64,000 bases of DNA from Corynebacterium ciconiae DSM 44920. Lineage in GTDB: Bacteria > Actinomycetota > Actinomycetes > Mycobacteriales > Mycobacteriaceae. The first letter of the stretch is position 1. Every line of letters begins with the position of its first letter. The stretch covers positions 1,488,001-1,552,000 of the forward strand of contig NZ_CP047189.1 of the NCBI RefSeq assembly GCF_030440575.1. The letters run 5' to 3'. A model generated the notes under the pieces. The model saw nothing but the letters and a program-made list of their open reading frames with translations. It was not told the origin of the DNA and did not search any database. Below, piece by piece: positions 27,476 to 36,900 of this stretch. The translations under genes and the position numbers were made by a program.

Positions 27476-27555
27476 GTGCATACCCACGAATAGGGGGAGG
27501 GAATTGAACGCATCGCCCCAGCTCGCGGCGTAGGGGCAGCAGTTTTGCTAGCGGT

Positions 27556-27584
27556 GGAACTAAATCCGCGTTGCTGGCGTTAAA
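27556..27584 (+). promoter_or_regulatory. Predicted SigH-type promoter of sigB
   Basis: GGAAC at 27556-27560 and GTTAAA at 27579-27584 with a 19-base spacer match the corynebacterial SigH consensus (GGAA then GTT). In C. glutamicum sigB is known to be transcribed from a SigH-dependent promoter under heat and oxidative stress. The predicted start would leave a short leader before ATG 27619. Confidence 0.65.
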
Positions 27585-27618
27585 CAGAATGACATTCTCG
27601 ATGGAGCAGGAGGCGCCA

Positions 27619-28611
27619 ATGAGCTCTGCAGCTGAAGCCGCACGAGCGAACGATAACGAAGCCGTTGATACCCGAGGACGACGCAATCAGACGAACGACA
27701 ATCCTGCCGCCGATCTCGTCCGCGTCTACCTCAACGGAATCGGTAAGACCGCGCTGCTCACCGCCGAGGACGAAGTAGAACTAGCCAAGGCGATCGAGGT
27801 CGGGCTCTACGCCGACTATCTACTCAAAAACAGTGATGATCTCACCCGCGCAAAGAAGCGCGATCTGAAGATCCTCGCTAAGGAAGGGCGTAAGGCGCGC
27901 GCCCACCTGCTCGAGGCCAACCTTCGCCTCGTTGTCTCCCTTGCCAAGCGCTATACCGGGCGCGGCATGCCCCTGCTGGATCTCATCCAGGAAGGCAACT
28001 TGGGGCTCATCCGCGCGATGGAGAAGTTCGACTACGCCAAAGGCTTCAAGTTCTCCACCTACGCCACCTGGTGGATCCGCCAAGCCATCACCCGCGGCAT
28101 GGCGGATCAGTCCCGCACCATCCGCCTTCCCGTGCACCTCGTAGAACAAGTCAATAAGCTCTCTCGCATCAAGCGGGAGCTCTACCAGCACCTGGGCCGC
28201 GAAGCCACCAATGAGGAACTCGCCGAAGAGTCTGGGATCGATGAGGCCAAAATCGAGCTACTGCTGCGCCAGTCGCGGGATCCCGTGAGCTTGGACATGC
28301 CGGTTGGTGCCGATGAGGAAGCCCCCTTAGGCGACTTCATTGAGGACTATGACGCCACTGATGCCGAAACCGCCGTGGTGGCCTCCTTGCGTCACTCCGA
28401 TATTCGTGCCGTGCTCGACACCCTCGAGCAGCGCGAGCAGGACGTGATCAAGCTGCGCTACGGTCTGGATGATGGTGTACCTCGCACCCTTGATCAGATC
28501 GGCCGCCGCTTCGGACTATCCCGCGAGCGAGTCCGCCAGATCGAGCGGGAAGTGATGTCCAAGCTGCGCGACGGCGACCGCGCCGACAAGCTCCGCGCCT
28601 ACGCTCTCTAG
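27619..28611 (+). CDS. sigB: RNA polymerase sigma factor SigB (group 2)
   Basis: 330 residues from ATG 27619, chosen for the perfect AGGAGG five bases upstream and because the length equals C. glutamicum SigB; the frame is open 16 codons further. Has sigma regions 1.2 to 4 ([78 protein letters not shown]) but lacks the Lys-rich and acidic N-terminal region of SigA. Group 2 sigma factors in this genus drive general stress and transition-phase genes. Followed by dtxR, as in C. glutamicum and C. diphtheriae. Confidence 0.96.
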   Translation: MSSAAEAARANDNEAVDTRGRRNQTNDNPAADLVRVYLNGIGKTALLTAEDEVELAKAIEVGLYADYLLKNSDDLTRAKKRDLKILAKEGRKARAHLLEANLRLVVSLAKRYTGRGMPLLDLIQEGNLGLIRAMEKFDYAKGFKFSTYATWWIRQAITRGMADQSRTIRLPVHLVEQVNKLSRIKRELYQHLGREATNEELAEESGIDEAKIELLLRQSRDPVSLDMPVGADEEAPLGDFIEDYDATDAETAVVASLRHSDIRAVLDTLEQREQDVIKLRYGLDDGVPRTLDQIGRRFGLSRERVRQIEREVMSKLRDGDRADKLRAYAL

Positions 28612-28779
28612 AGAGCGCGGGCGATCTACCGAACCGCTTGCTGTGGCCTACACATGCGACTCGCCGGTGGGTCAAAGTAGGCTAGATTTAAATTACAGGG
28701 ACAAACAATCGTGATTTCTCCTGTGCCCACCCCGCTGGCTGGGTGCAGGAGAGCGAACACAGAAGGGCTTATTAGTTTC

Positions 28780-29460
28780 GTGAAGGATCTTGTCGATACC
28801 ACCGAGATGTATTTGCGGACGATCTACGAGCTCGAAGAGGAGGGCATTGTTCCCCTTCGAGCTCGTATCGCCGAGCGTTTGGAGCAGTCCGGCCCCACCG
28901 TGAGCCAGACCGTAGCCCGCATGGAGCGCGATGGACTCGTGGTGGTCGCCAACGACCGCAGCCTCCACTTGACCTCCGATGGCCGCCAGCGCGCGATCGC
29001 TGTGATGCGTAAGCACCGCCTCGCCGAGCGGCTTCTTACCGACATCATTGGCTACGACATCGAAAAGGTCCACGACGAGGCCTGCCGCTGGGAGCACGTG
29101 ATGAGCGACGAGGTTGAGCGCCGCCTGCTGGATGTGCTCGAGGATGTGGATCGCTCCCCCTTCGGTAACCCGATTCCTGGCATCGAGCGCTTGGGCCGCC
29201 GCGATCACGTAGAACCCGAGCATGGCACCCGCATCGTGGACCTCGCCGAAAACACCGAGCACCACGTGAAGATCGTGCAGGTCAATGAGATCCTGCAGGT
29301 CAATGACGATGAGATGAAGCGCCTGATCAGCTCCGGAGTGCGTATCGGTAGCACCGTCACTGTCTCCCACGATCGCAACGGTGTCACCATTAGCCACGAC
29401 GGCAAGGAAGTGCGCCTCTCCCCTGCTTTGGGCCACGCTGTGCGAGTGGAAAAGGCCTAA
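28780..29460 (+). CDS. dtxR: Diphtheria-toxin-repressor-type iron regulator DtxR
   Basis: 226 residues from GTG 28780; 23 upstream in-frame codons are not family-like, and the chosen start gives the same length and first 20 residues ([20 protein letters not shown]) as C. diphtheriae DtxR. Fe2+-activated repressor of iron uptake genes. Winged helix at about 1-70 ([20 protein letters not shown] recognition helix), metal site residues M10, C102, E105, H106 and H79, E83, H98 all present, then an SH3-like domain to the end, which diverges from the C. diphtheriae protein as usual. Likely co-transcribed with sigB and possibly from its own promoter near the TAGATT at 28683. Probable regulator of the feo genes at 58-60.8 kb. 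Confidence 0.97.
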   Translation: MKDLVDTTEMYLRTIYELEEEGIVPLRARIAERLEQSGPTVSQTVARMERDGLVVVANDRSLHLTSDGRQRAIAVMRKHRLAERLLTDIIGYDIEKVHDEACRWEHVMSDEVERRLLDVLEDVDRSPFGNPIPGIERLGRRDHVEPEHGTRIVDLAENTEHHVKIVQVNEILQVNDDEMKRLISSGVRIGSTVTVSHDRNGVTISHDGKEVRLSPALGHAVRVEKA

Positions 29461-29519
29461 AACCTTAATGTAGGTACTCTTCTCGTCGGCATTATGTCTT
29501 CGCCCCGAGATCTGTGTAT

Positions 29520-29561
29520 GCGCCCGCCTTTGGGCACCACCGCGGTGCCAAAGGCGGGCGC
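29520..29561 (+). terminator. Terminator after dtxR
   Basis: Stem of about 18 bp (GCGCCCGCCTTTGG, bulged G, CACC / GGTGCCAAAGGCGGGCGC) with a 5-base loop, 59 bases after the dtxR stop. Confidence 0.8.
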
Positions 29562-29650
29562 TCGCCTGTGCACACCCACCATCGGCGAATGTGAAGCGTG
29601 AAGTAGGACTGGGTGTAACACTTAAGTGCAAACTGGGCCCTATCAACAGA

Positions 29651-29676
29651 CGTCTCATTTCAAGACGAGACGGTAG
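29651..29676 (+). promoter_or_regulatory. galE promoter with inverted repeat, possible leaderless mRNA
   Basis: TAGGCT at 29673-29678 is a fair -10 element only about 8 bases before ATG 29686, so the transcript may start at or very near the start codon; there is no Shine-Dalgarno. Just upstream, CGTCTC (29651-29656) and GAGACG (29667-29672) form a 6-bp inverted repeat overlapping the expected -35, a possible operator. Confidence 0.45.
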
Positions 29677-29685
29677 GCTAAGACT

Positions 29686-30669
29686 ATGAACATTCTGGTC
29701 ACTGGAGGCGCCGGCTACGTCGGTAGCGTGTGCGCTCAAGTTTTCATTGAACAAGGACACAGCGTCACCGTCATCGATAACTTCTCCACCGGAAATCGAG
29801 AGGCCGTGCCTGCCGATGCAACACTCGTCGAAGGAGACGTGCGCGAGGTTGCCGCCACGGTGCTGCGCGAGCACAACATCGACGCCGTGGCTCACTTCGC
29901 GGCGCGTTCTTTGGTGGGAGAATCCGTAGAGAAGCCCGAGGAATACTGGCAACACAACCTGGTGACCACCTTGGCGCTACTCGACGCCATGCGTGACAAC
30001 GGGGTAAACAATTTGGTGTTTTCCTCCACCGCCGCCACTTACGGCGAACCAGAAACGGTGCCCATCACCGAAGACATGCCCACTGCTCCCACCAACCCCT
30101 ATGGCGCCACCAAGCTCTCGATTGACTATGCAATCACCAGCTACTGCCACGCCTACGGTATGGGCGCCACAAGCCTGCGCTACTTCAACGTGGCTGGAGC
30201 CTATGGCAGCATCGGCGAAAACCGCGCGGTGGAAACCCACCTCATTCCTCTGGTGCTGCAGGTGGCTTTGGGCCACCGCGAGAAAATCATGATCTTCGGC
30301 GATGACTGGCCCACCGAGGACGGCACTTGCGTGCGCGACTACATTCATATTCGCGACCTCGCCGATGCGCACCTTCTGGCCCTAGAATCCAACACCGCCT
30401 CCCAGCACCGGATCTTCAATCTCGGTTCCGGCGAGGGCTACTCGGTGGCCCAGGTTATCGACACCTGCCGCGAGGTCACCGGTCACCCGATCCCCGCAGA
30501 GGTCGCACCCCGGCGCGCCGGCGATCCGGCGACTCTCATCGCCTCCTCTGCCAAGGCGATGAATCAGCTCGGGTGGCGCCCTAGCCGCACGGATCTGCAC
30601 ACGATCGTCAGCGATGCTTGGGCTTTCACCTCCCAACTTGGCGATAGGGCCTATAGCGCCCAGCGCTAG
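29686..30669 (+). CDS. galE: UDP-glucose 4-epimerase
   Basis: 327 residues. Interconverts UDP-glucose and UDP-galactose, giving the precursor of cell-wall galactan (UDP-galactofuranose). Extended SDR: NAD site [14 protein letters not shown] (GxxGxxG), catalytic Ser in [12 protein letters not shown] and Tyr-x3-Lys in [12 protein letters not shown], plus [15 protein letters not shown] and [12 protein letters not shown]. Length is normal. Placed after dtxR exactly as in other corynebacteria, but separated from it by a strong terminator and its own promoter. Confidence 0.96.
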   Translation: MNILVTGGAGYVGSVCAQVFIEQGHSVTVIDNFSTGNREAVPADATLVEGDVREVAATVLREHNIDAVAHFAARSLVGESVEKPEEYWQHNLVTTLALLDAMRDNGVNNLVFSSTAATYGEPETVPITEDMPTAPTNPYGATKLSIDYAITSYCHAYGMGATSLRYFNVAGAYGSIGENRAVETHLIPLVLQVALGHREKIMIFGDDWPTEDGTCVRDYIHIRDLADAHLLALESNTASQHRIFNLGSGEGYSVAQVIDTCREVTGHPIPAEVAPRRAGDPATLIASSAKAMNQLGWRPSRTDLHTIVSDAWAFTSQLGDRAYSAQR

Positions 30670-30692
30670 TTAGGCCCTGATCGGTCTCCAGC

Positions 30693-30717
30693 TGCTCGCC
30701 GTGCACCGAGGCGAGCA
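30693..30717. terminator. Hairpin between galE and the DUF4192 gene
   Basis: Perfect 8-bp stem TGCTCGCC / GGCGAGCA with a 9-base loop, between convergent genes. Confidence 0.6.
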
Positions 30718-30763
30718 TCGCCCCCAGGTCGGCGCGCTTAAAGCCCGCTGTACGTGGGGGCTT

Positions 30764-31846
30764 CTAACTGCATCGGGCACGCTGAATCCCGACGCTCGAG
30801 CACAGTTGCTCGGCTGCTTCGGTGCAGGCAGCAACGGAATCGCCAATCAGTCCGTGCATGTAGGCATTAAAGAGCAACTCGGCGAGTGTGTGATCCTGCT
30901 CTTCTTCTTGAGCGAGCGAGAGTACCGCCGGCACGACTGTCATCCATTGCCGCGCCGCGGATTCTAGGGCGAGAAGGGTGAGTGCATTGGCACGGATTGT
31001 GCCGGAGAACACTTGGGCTGCTGCTTGGAGGGCGTAGTACAGCACTGGCGAGGTAGTGTTGCCCACCGTCACGATCGCCATATCCCGAAGCCTACGATCA
31101 GCGAGGCAGGAGCCTATGAGCTCCATGAATCCGAGATTTTCTTTCATCTGCTCGACGCCAGTGTCCTGAGGTAGCCGATCGAGTGCAGAGAAGAACTCCT
31201 GCACAAGCCGGTATGGGGCGGTGTCTTTGTCTGGGCTGTCGTAGAGATCCATCACTTTGTTTTCCAACGCCCAAGACCAGAGGCGAGATTGTTCCTCGGG
31301 CACAGTCTCGCTATCGCGGCGGAACTGGCCGATAAAGCTATCGCGATCGAGCTCGGGAAGCTCTTCCCCGCGGGCGATGAGATCTCGCATCGAGGTGGTG
31401 CGCTCGAGTGGCGGGATCGTATCCTCGCAGAAGTGGCGTTTCCATGCAGCGATTCCAGAGACAGTCTCGGAGACCCATTCGAGTCGTACCTGCTCGCCTG
31501 CGGCGATCTCGTAAGTAGACCACAGCGCCCCCACTGGCAGCTCGGTGCAGCGGCAGTGCTCTTTCACCTGCTGCGCTATCATGCGGCTTGAGCCGTGTTT
31601 GATGATAAAGCCAAGGAAGAAATCGCAGTCCAGTGCGGTGAGAGTGGCCGACACGGAGTCGATGCGTTCCCGATCAGCTAGGTTGATTCGGGCGATGGGT
31701 CCGGAACTGATTGTCACTGCGCCGTCGGTCTTGCTCGATGATGAAATCCGAAACCCTGCCAAAAGCAGCGAGTCTTGGGGGAAGAATCCTAGGGTGGCGG
31801 GGATAGAGGCGAGAAAGGAACCGGGTGTGAAGTGATGTGTGCTCAT
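30764..31846 (-). CDS. DUF4192 domain protein
   Basis: 360 residues from ATG 31846 (AAGG nine bases upstream); the frame extends 76 codons upstream through DNA that looks intergenic. HHFTPGSFLASIPATLGFFPQDSLLLAG is the DUF4192 N-terminus, a soluble actinobacterial family of unknown function. Further conserved pieces: MRDLIARGEELPELDRDS and the C-terminal AALLALESAA-type helices followed by ALSLAQEEEQDHTLAELLFN. No membrane segment and no catalytic motif that I recognise. Confidence 0.85.
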   Translation of the reverse strand: MSTHHFTPGSFLASIPATLGFFPQDSLLLAGFRISSSSKTDGAVTISSGPIARINLADRERIDSVSATLTALDCDFFLGFIIKHGSSRMIAQQVKEHCRCTELPVGALWSTYEIAAGEQVRLEWVSETVSGIAAWKRHFCEDTIPPLERTTSMRDLIARGEELPELDRDSFIGQFRRDSETVPEEQSRLWSWALENKVMDLYDSPDKDTAPYRLVQEFFSALDRLPQDTGVEQMKENLGFMELIGSCLADRRLRDMAIVTVGNTTSPVLYYALQAAAQVFSGTIRANALTLLALESAARQWMTVVPAVLSLAQEEEQDHTLAELLFNAYMHGLIGDSVAACTEAAEQLCSSVGIQRARCS

Positions 31847-32258
31847 GGCAGGCATCCTTGCCGGTTGATTAGTGAAAAGCAGCGCAATGCGCACACAGGG
31901 GCGCATACCTGTGGATGGCGCGGAGTTATCCACAGCGACCGGATGCCCTAACCACGCCACGGTTCCGTGGGGTGCACTATGGTTAGTCGTTTGCGCCAGT
32001 GTGCGAGAATATCTTCCACGCCCATCCCAGCATGTCCCCGCTGCGCCGCACCGGGCTGGGAATAGCGGGGGCATACGCAGCGTTGTGGCTCACAGCAGGA
32101 GGGCACACGATCCATCTTCTGCCACTACTAGCGGGGAGTGCCGCCCAGGGCCGACAGGCATCAGTGGGCGGGAAAGAAACTAAGCTAATAACACAGGCGT
32201 GATTATCGGATCAGCGCCACATGGTGTGACCCCGCCCGCTCTATCACTAGGAGGCACG
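31847..32258. promoter_or_regulatory. Intergenic region between DUF4192 and PAC2 genes
   Basis: 412 bases separating divergent genes. A compact palindrome CCACGG-TT-CCGTGG lies at 31957-31970. An A/T-rich CTAAGCTAATAACAC near 32180-32195 is a possible promoter for the PAC2 gene. Otherwise nothing recognised. Confidence 0.4.
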
Positions 32259-33530
32259 ATGACACGAGACAATTTCTCGATGTACGAACTGGAGTATCCG
32301 TCTCCGGAGCTGTCTTCTTCCGCCGAGCACGGTAACGAAAGTGAGACGAGCCCTGGGCTGACAATGGTGGTGGCTCTCGAGGGCTATCTTGATGCTGGCC
32401 GTGCCGTGGAGTCGGTGTCTCGGCACTTGTTGTCGGCGTTGGATCACCGTCTTATCGCCTCGTTCAATAACGACGAGCTCATTGATTATCGTTCTCGTCG
32501 CCCGCCGGTGGTTATCGACACCCAGCGAGTGATGGAGATTGATGATCTCAAGCTCACGCTGAACGTGGTGCGCGATAATACCGGCCGCTCTTTTCTTTTG
32601 CTCTCTGGCCCCGAGCCGGATATGCGCTGGCAGGCGTTTAGCAAGGCTGTAGCCGATCTGGCCGATCGCTTCGACGTGGATCAAACCATCGCGTTGTATG
32701 CGGCCCCGATGTCTGTGCCACACACCCGCCCACTCATGGTTTCGGCGCACGGCAACGATCCGCGGCTGGTGCAACCGCACTACGCGATCGATTCGCAGAC
32801 CATCGTGCCCGGCGCGGCGGCGCTGAATATTGAGCGGTTGTTGAATAAGCGCGGTCGGAGCGTGGCCGGCTACACGGCTTGTGTGCCGCACTATGTCTCG
32901 GCCTCAGAGTATCCGGAAGCGGCGTTGAGTTTGTTGCAGGCCATCGGTGATGTGGGAGAGCTGGTGCTGCCCTTGAAGTCTCTGCAGGCTGATGCCGAGC
33001 GCGTCAAGCGGGATTTGGCGGAGCAAACCCTAGATTCCCAAGAAATCCAGCAGGTTGTCGCCTCTTTAGAGGAGCAGTTCGACGAGCAGTTGGCGCGCTT
33101 CCGCGAGAATAACCCGCAGGCCCTCATTCCGCGCAATGTGGATGTTCCCTCCTCCGAGGAGCTGGGGGCGGAGTTTGAGGAGTTTTTGGCATCGATTGAC
33201 ACCGATCGTCGCTCCGAAGGTGGATCCGAGGATGGCTCCGAGCACGACATCGCCGCGCACGGTAATGACGAGCAGGACGAGACTGCGCGGGAGGAGACAG
33301 CGCAAAACGAGGAAGGTGCTTCTCCCACCGAGCCAGGCACCCGCACGAGGTGGCAGTCCATGATTGAGCGCTTCGTTGGCGATGAACGCAATCTCTACCG
33401 CATCGAGCGCAACAATGGTGAGCACTCGGGCGAGGGTGAGAACACCACTGAAGACACCACGGACGCCTCCGGTGATACCGACGGCGCTTCGCAGGACTCG
33501 GATGACTCTGACGAGGGTGGCTCCTACTAG
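32259..33530 (+). CDS. PAC2 family protein (proteasome-assembly-chaperone-like)
   Basis: 423 residues from ATG 32259, with AGGAGG four bases upstream. Residues about 25-290 match the PAC2 fold: LTMVVALEGYLDAGRAVESVSRHLL, FNNDELIDYRSRRPP, LLLSGPEPDMRWQAF, AAPMSVPHTRPLMVSAHGND and CVPHYVSASEYPEAALSLLQAI. The family is named after eukaryotic 20S proteasome assembly chaperones; in corynebacteria, which lack a 20S proteasome, the role is unknown. The last 110 residues are very acidic (SGDTDGASQDSDDSDEGGSY at the end) and probably disordered, with a short conserved island RWQSMIERFVGDERNLYR. It is followed at once by the HelY-type helicase, an association conserved in actinobacteria. Confidence 0.9.
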   Translation: MTRDNFSMYELEYPSPELSSSAEHGNESETSPGLTMVVALEGYLDAGRAVESVSRHLLSALDHRLIASFNNDELIDYRSRRPPVVIDTQRVMEIDDLKLTLNVVRDNTGRSFLLLSGPEPDMRWQAFSKAVADLADRFDVDQTIALYAAPMSVPHTRPLMVSAHGNDPRLVQPHYAIDSQTIVPGAAALNIERLLNKRGRSVAGYTACVPHYVSASEYPEAALSLLQAIGDVGELVLPLKSLQADAERVKRDLAEQTLDSQEIQQVVASLEEQFDEQLARFRENNPQALIPRNVDVPSSEELGAEFEEFLASIDTDRRSEGGSEDGSEHDIAAHGNDEQDETAREETAQNEEGASPTEPGTRTRWQSMIERFVGDERNLYRIERNNGEHSGEGENTTEDTTDASGDTDGASQDSDDSDEGGSY

Positions 33531-33656
33531 GGGCTCTTCCCCATCAGCTACAACCCACCCACATGCGTTCGTGGCAGGATGTGCCCGCATCGTTGTGGGA
33601 GGCTGGAAAAGGGCCGCCCGCCGCTAGGCGGATGAGGCTAGGTATTCTGAGTAAGT

Positions 33657-36200
33657 GTGAAAACGACGCTAACTCAGTTCTTGCCGGATCTCGCCGAAGT
33701 CCCCGAGTCGCTGCTGGATGAATCGATCTTCGATTCCTATCTGCGATGGGTAGACGATAGCGGTATCAGCCTCTACCCTGCCCAGGAGGAAGCGTCGCTC
33801 GGCATTCTCGCTGGCGATAACGTCATTCTTGCCACCCCGACGGGCTCGGGAAAATCGATGGTGGCGATCGCTGCGGCGTTCATCGCGATGGCCCGTGGGC
33901 AGCGCTCGTATTACACCGCCCCCATCAAGGCGTTGGTGAGCGAGAAGTTCTTCGCCTTGTGCGATATTTTCGGCCCGGAGCAGGTGGGCATGATGACAGG
34001 CGATGCCACCGTCAATGGCTCGGCGCCCATCATCTGCGCCACGGCGGAAATCGTGGCCAATATTGCGCTGCGCGATGGCGCTGAGGCCGATATTGATCAA
34101 GTGATCATGGACGAGTTCCACTACTACTCGGATCCGCAACGAGGCTGGGCGTGGCAGGTGCCGCTGCTCGAGCTGCCCAAAGCGCAATTTCTGCTCATGT
34201 CCGCCACCTTGGGCGATACCTCCGCACTGGAGAAAGACCTCAGCGAACGCACTGGCCGAGAAACCTCGGTGGTCGCTGGCGCCACTCGCCCGGTGCCACT
34301 GGAGTTCTCCTATGTCTACACCCCGGTGCACGAGACCATCGAGAAACTCATCAGCGCGAACAAAGCCCCCATCTATGTGGTGCATTTCACCCAGCGAGAG
34401 GCCACTGAACGCGCCCAAGCGCTGACATCAATGAAAGTCATCACCGAAGAGGAGAAGAAAAAGATTGCCGAGGAGATCGGCTCATTCCGCTTCTCCACTC
34501 GCTTCGGCAGCACCCTGTCCTCGTTGTTGCGTAAGGGCATCGGAATCCACCACGCCGGCATGCTGCCGAAGTATCGCCGATTGGTGGAGCGGCTTTCCCA
34601 AACTGGTCTGTTGAAGGTGATTTGTGGCACCGACACCCTCGGTGTGGGCATCAATGTGCCGATTCGTACCGTGCTCATGACTGGTCTGGTGAAGTTCGAC
34701 GGCCAGCGCCAGCGCCTCGTGAAATCCCGCGAATTCCACCAGATCGCCGGCCGGGCTGGGCGCGCCGGATTCGACACGGTCGGCACCGTTGTTATCGAGG
34801 CTCCCGAGCACGAGATTGAGAACTACAAACTGCGCAAGCGCGCCGGCCAGGACGAGGCGAAGCTGAAGAAGCTGCGCAAAAAGGCCGCGCCGAAGGGCGA
34901 GGTGACTTGGACTGACACCACCTATGAGCGGCTTATCGACGCCGAGCCTGAGAACATGCAATCCCAGTTCCGCATCTCCCACTCGATGCTGCTTAACCTC
35001 CTCGCCCGCGAGGGAGATGGGTTGGGCCACATCACGGAGCTCATCCGGCGCAATCATGACCCGCGCTCAAAACAAACCACGGATCTACTCACATCCATCG
35101 ACCTAATCAAGGGATTAGTGGCAACGGGTATCGTCGATAAGCACTCTGCCCCCGATCCGCGGCAGGAACGCTACGAGCTCACCACCGAGCTGCAGCGGGA
35201 CTTCGCGCTCAACCAGCCGCTGGCACCTTTTGCCATTGCAGCCCTCGAGGTGTTGGATCCGGAGGCGGAGAGCTTCGCCCTCGACGTGATCTCCGTATTC
35301 GAGGCAATTTTGGAGGACCCACGGCAGGTGTTGGTGGGCCAAGAGCGCGCCGCCCGCAGCGAGGAGATTCAAGCCCTTAAGGCCGAGGGCTACGACTACC
35401 ACGATCGCATGGCCATGATCGAGGAGATCACCTACCCCAAGCCTTTGCAAGAGTTGCTCGAGCAGACCTTGGACACCTACGCAGAAACGCAGCCGTGGGT
35501 GAAAGAATTCGAGCTCAAGCCGAAGTCTGTGGTGCGCGAGATGATCGAGAAGGCCATGACGTTCTCGGATCTGGTGTCTACCTATCAGCTTGCCCGCTCC
35601 GAAGGCGTAGTCCTGCGCTATCTCACCGATGCGTGGCGCACACTCGAGCATTCGGTACCGCCGGAGTATCGGAATGAACAGGTCGACGACATCATCGTCT
35701 GGCTAGGCGAACTGGTGCGGCAAGTGGATTCTTCGCTGTTGGATGAATGGGCGCATATGGCGGATCCGGATCAGCCGATTGACCAAGACACCGTGGATCA
35801 GCAAGTGGCCTTCGGTGTGGAGGACCCGGCGGCGCTGAGCGCGAATCGCCGCGCGTTCACCATCATGGTGCGCAACTACTTCTTCCGGCTCACCCAGCTA
35901 TTCGCCTACGAGGAAGAAGACGCCCTAGCGGAGATGCTGAACTATCTCGATGAGGTGCCCGACTTCCCAGCAGCTATGGACGCTTATTTCGAGGAATATG
36001 CGGACATGGATGTTGGCCCCGAGGCGCGCGGGCCCGAGTACTTCCGTCTCGACCAGCACGCGCGCAGCTGGTCGGTGCGCCAGATCTTCAAAGATCCCGA
36101 AGGCGATAACTCCTTTGCCCTCGAAGGCGTCGTCGATCTCGACGCCTCAGATGCTGCCGGCGAGGTGCGACTCAGCTCGCTGAGCATCGATTACCACTAG
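33657..36200 (+). CDS. helY: Ski2/Mtr4-like DEAD/DEAH helicase with DUF3516 (HelY type)
   Basis: 847 residues, GTG start. SF2 helicase: motif I ATPTGSGKS at about 59-67, Ia YTAPIKALVSEKF, motif II MDEFHYYSD (a DEFH variant of DEVH), motif III LLMSATLGD, motif IV-V HHAGMLPKYRRLVERLSQTG then CGTDTLGVGINVPIRTV, motif VI FHQIAGRAGRAGFD. Residues about 400-560 hold the RNA-helicase arch-like region and the remainder is DUF3516, matching mycobacterial HelY (Rv2092c). Related enzymes unwind RNA for 3'-5' degradation. Likely in one unit with the PAC2 gene 126 bases upstream. Confidence 0.92.
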   Translation: MKTTLTQFLPDLAEVPESLLDESIFDSYLRWVDDSGISLYPAQEEASLGILAGDNVILATPTGSGKSMVAIAAAFIAMARGQRSYYTAPIKALVSEKFFALCDIFGPEQVGMMTGDATVNGSAPIICATAEIVANIALRDGAEADIDQVIMDEFHYYSDPQRGWAWQVPLLELPKAQFLLMSATLGDTSALEKDLSERTGRETSVVAGATRPVPLEFSYVYTPVHETIEKLISANKAPIYVVHFTQREATERAQALTSMKVITEEEKKKIAEEIGSFRFSTRFGSTLSSLLRKGIGIHHAGMLPKYRRLVERLSQTGLLKVICGTDTLGVGINVPIRTVLMTGLVKFDGQRQRLVKSREFHQIAGRAGRAGFDTVGTVVIEAPEHEIENYKLRKRAGQDEAKLKKLRKKAAPKGEVTWTDTTYERLIDAEPENMQSQFRISHSMLLNLLAREGDGLGHITELIRRNHDPRSKQTTDLLTSIDLIKGLVATGIVDKHSAPDPRQERYELTTELQRDFALNQPLAPFAIAALEVLDPEAESFALDVISVFEAILEDPRQVLVGQERAARSEEIQALKAEGYDYHDRMAMIEEITYPKPLQELLEQTLDTYAETQPWVKEFELKPKSVVREMIEKAMTFSDLVSTYQLARSEGVVLRYLTDAWRTLEHSVPPEYRNEQVDDIIVWLGELVRQVDSSLLDEWAHMADPDQPIDQDTVDQQVAFGVEDPAALSANRRAFTIMVRNYFFRLTQLFAYEEEDALAEMLNYLDEVPDFPAAMDAYFEEYADMDVGPEARGPEYFRLDQHARSWSVRQIFKDPEGDNSFALEGVVDLDASDAAGEVRLSSLSIDYH
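34931..34942 (+). repeat. dispersed 11-mer GCTTATCGACG, copy 9
   Basis: Inside the helY gene, encoding Leu-Ile-Asp-Ala of RLIDAEPE. Confidence 0.9.
35131..35142 (-). repeat. dispersed 11-mer GCTTATCGACG, copy 10
   Basis: Also inside helY but antisense to it (sense codons give Ile-Val-Asp-Lys), 200 bases from copy 9 and in opposite orientation. Confidence 0.9.
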
Positions 36201-36256
36201 CGGCCGCCTCTAGCCGCGGCAGCCCCGGGACGCAGCCCACCAGGTGGCAAAAGGAA

Positions 36257-36300
36257 ACGCACTGTCTCACCACCCAGTACAAGGGGGTAAGACAGTGCGT
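36257..36300. terminator. Bidirectional terminator between helY and ahpD
   Basis: 15-bp stem with one mismatch (ACGCACTGTCTCACC / GGTAAGACAGTGCGT), 14-base loop. Confidence 0.8.
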
Positions 36301-36330
36301 GCACGTCACTACAGCTCGGTAGCGAGAGTG

Positions 36331-36358
36331 CCGGGCAGCTGAGAACCACAGCTGCCGG
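36331..36358 (-). terminator. Second hairpin just after ahpD
   Basis: CCGGGCAGCTG / CAGCTGCCGG with one bulged G and a 7-base loop, 14 bases beyond the ahpD stop on the minus strand. Confidence 0.65.
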
Positions 36359-36372
36359 CGCGGAGTACAGCT

Positions 36373-36897
36373 TTAGCGTGCGGCCTCGATCTCGACGGCC
36401 TGAGCCACAGCCTGAACGGTGGCGGCGACCTTCACGGCCTCCCACACCTGCTCCTTGGTGAGTCCTTCTTCGCGCACGGTCTTGTCGTGGGCGACAGAGC
36501 AGTGCTCACAGCCGTTGATGGTGGACACGGCCAGGGAGAAGAGCTCAAAATCAGCCTTCTCGATGCCCGGCTTAGCGATGATGTTCATGCGCAGACCGAA
36601 CTTGACCTTGGCGTAGTCGTCGCCCAACCAGCTCTTAGCGCGGTAGGCAACGTTGTTCATGGCCATGATGGTGGCCGAGCCCAAGGCGGCGTCGAAGGCC
36701 TCCTCTGAGAGGTGCTCCTTAGCCTCGTCAGCGATCTCGGAGAATACCGTCTCGTTGCGGGTAGCAGCGGCGGAGGCCACGAGGGTGCCCCACAGCTGCT
36801 GCTCGTTGAGCTCGGAGGTACGGGTCAGGGAACCGAGGTTGAGCTTGACGTCCTTGGCGTAGTCGGGCAGGGACGAGCGGAGGTTATCGATCGACAT
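36373..36897 (-). CDS. ahpD: Alkyl hydroperoxide reductase AhpD
   Basis: 174 residues, ATG start three bases after the ahpC stop. Acts as the thioredoxin-like electron donor that re-reduces AhpC in actinobacteria. The active-site residues seen in M. tuberculosis AhpD are all present at the same positions: E118, C130 and C133 ([10 protein letters not shown]) and H137. Length is the same as the mycobacterial protein. Operon with ahpC and divergent from oxyR, so expected to be peroxide-inducible. Confidence 0.97.
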   Translation of the reverse strand: MSIDNLRSSLPDYAKDVKLNLGSLTRTSELNEQQLWGTLVASAAATRNETVFSEIADEAKEHLSEEAFDAALGSATIMAMNNVAYRAKSWLGDDYAKVKFGLRMNIIAKPGIEKADFELFSLAVSTINGCEHCSVAHDKTVREEGLTKEQVWEAVKVAATVQAVAQAVEIEAAR

Positions 36898-36900
36898 GTA

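Noticed and set aside
28693..29955. 420-codon minus-strand frame over dtxR and galE
   Set aside because: Antisense to two well-supported genes and spans their terminator; no family resemblance.
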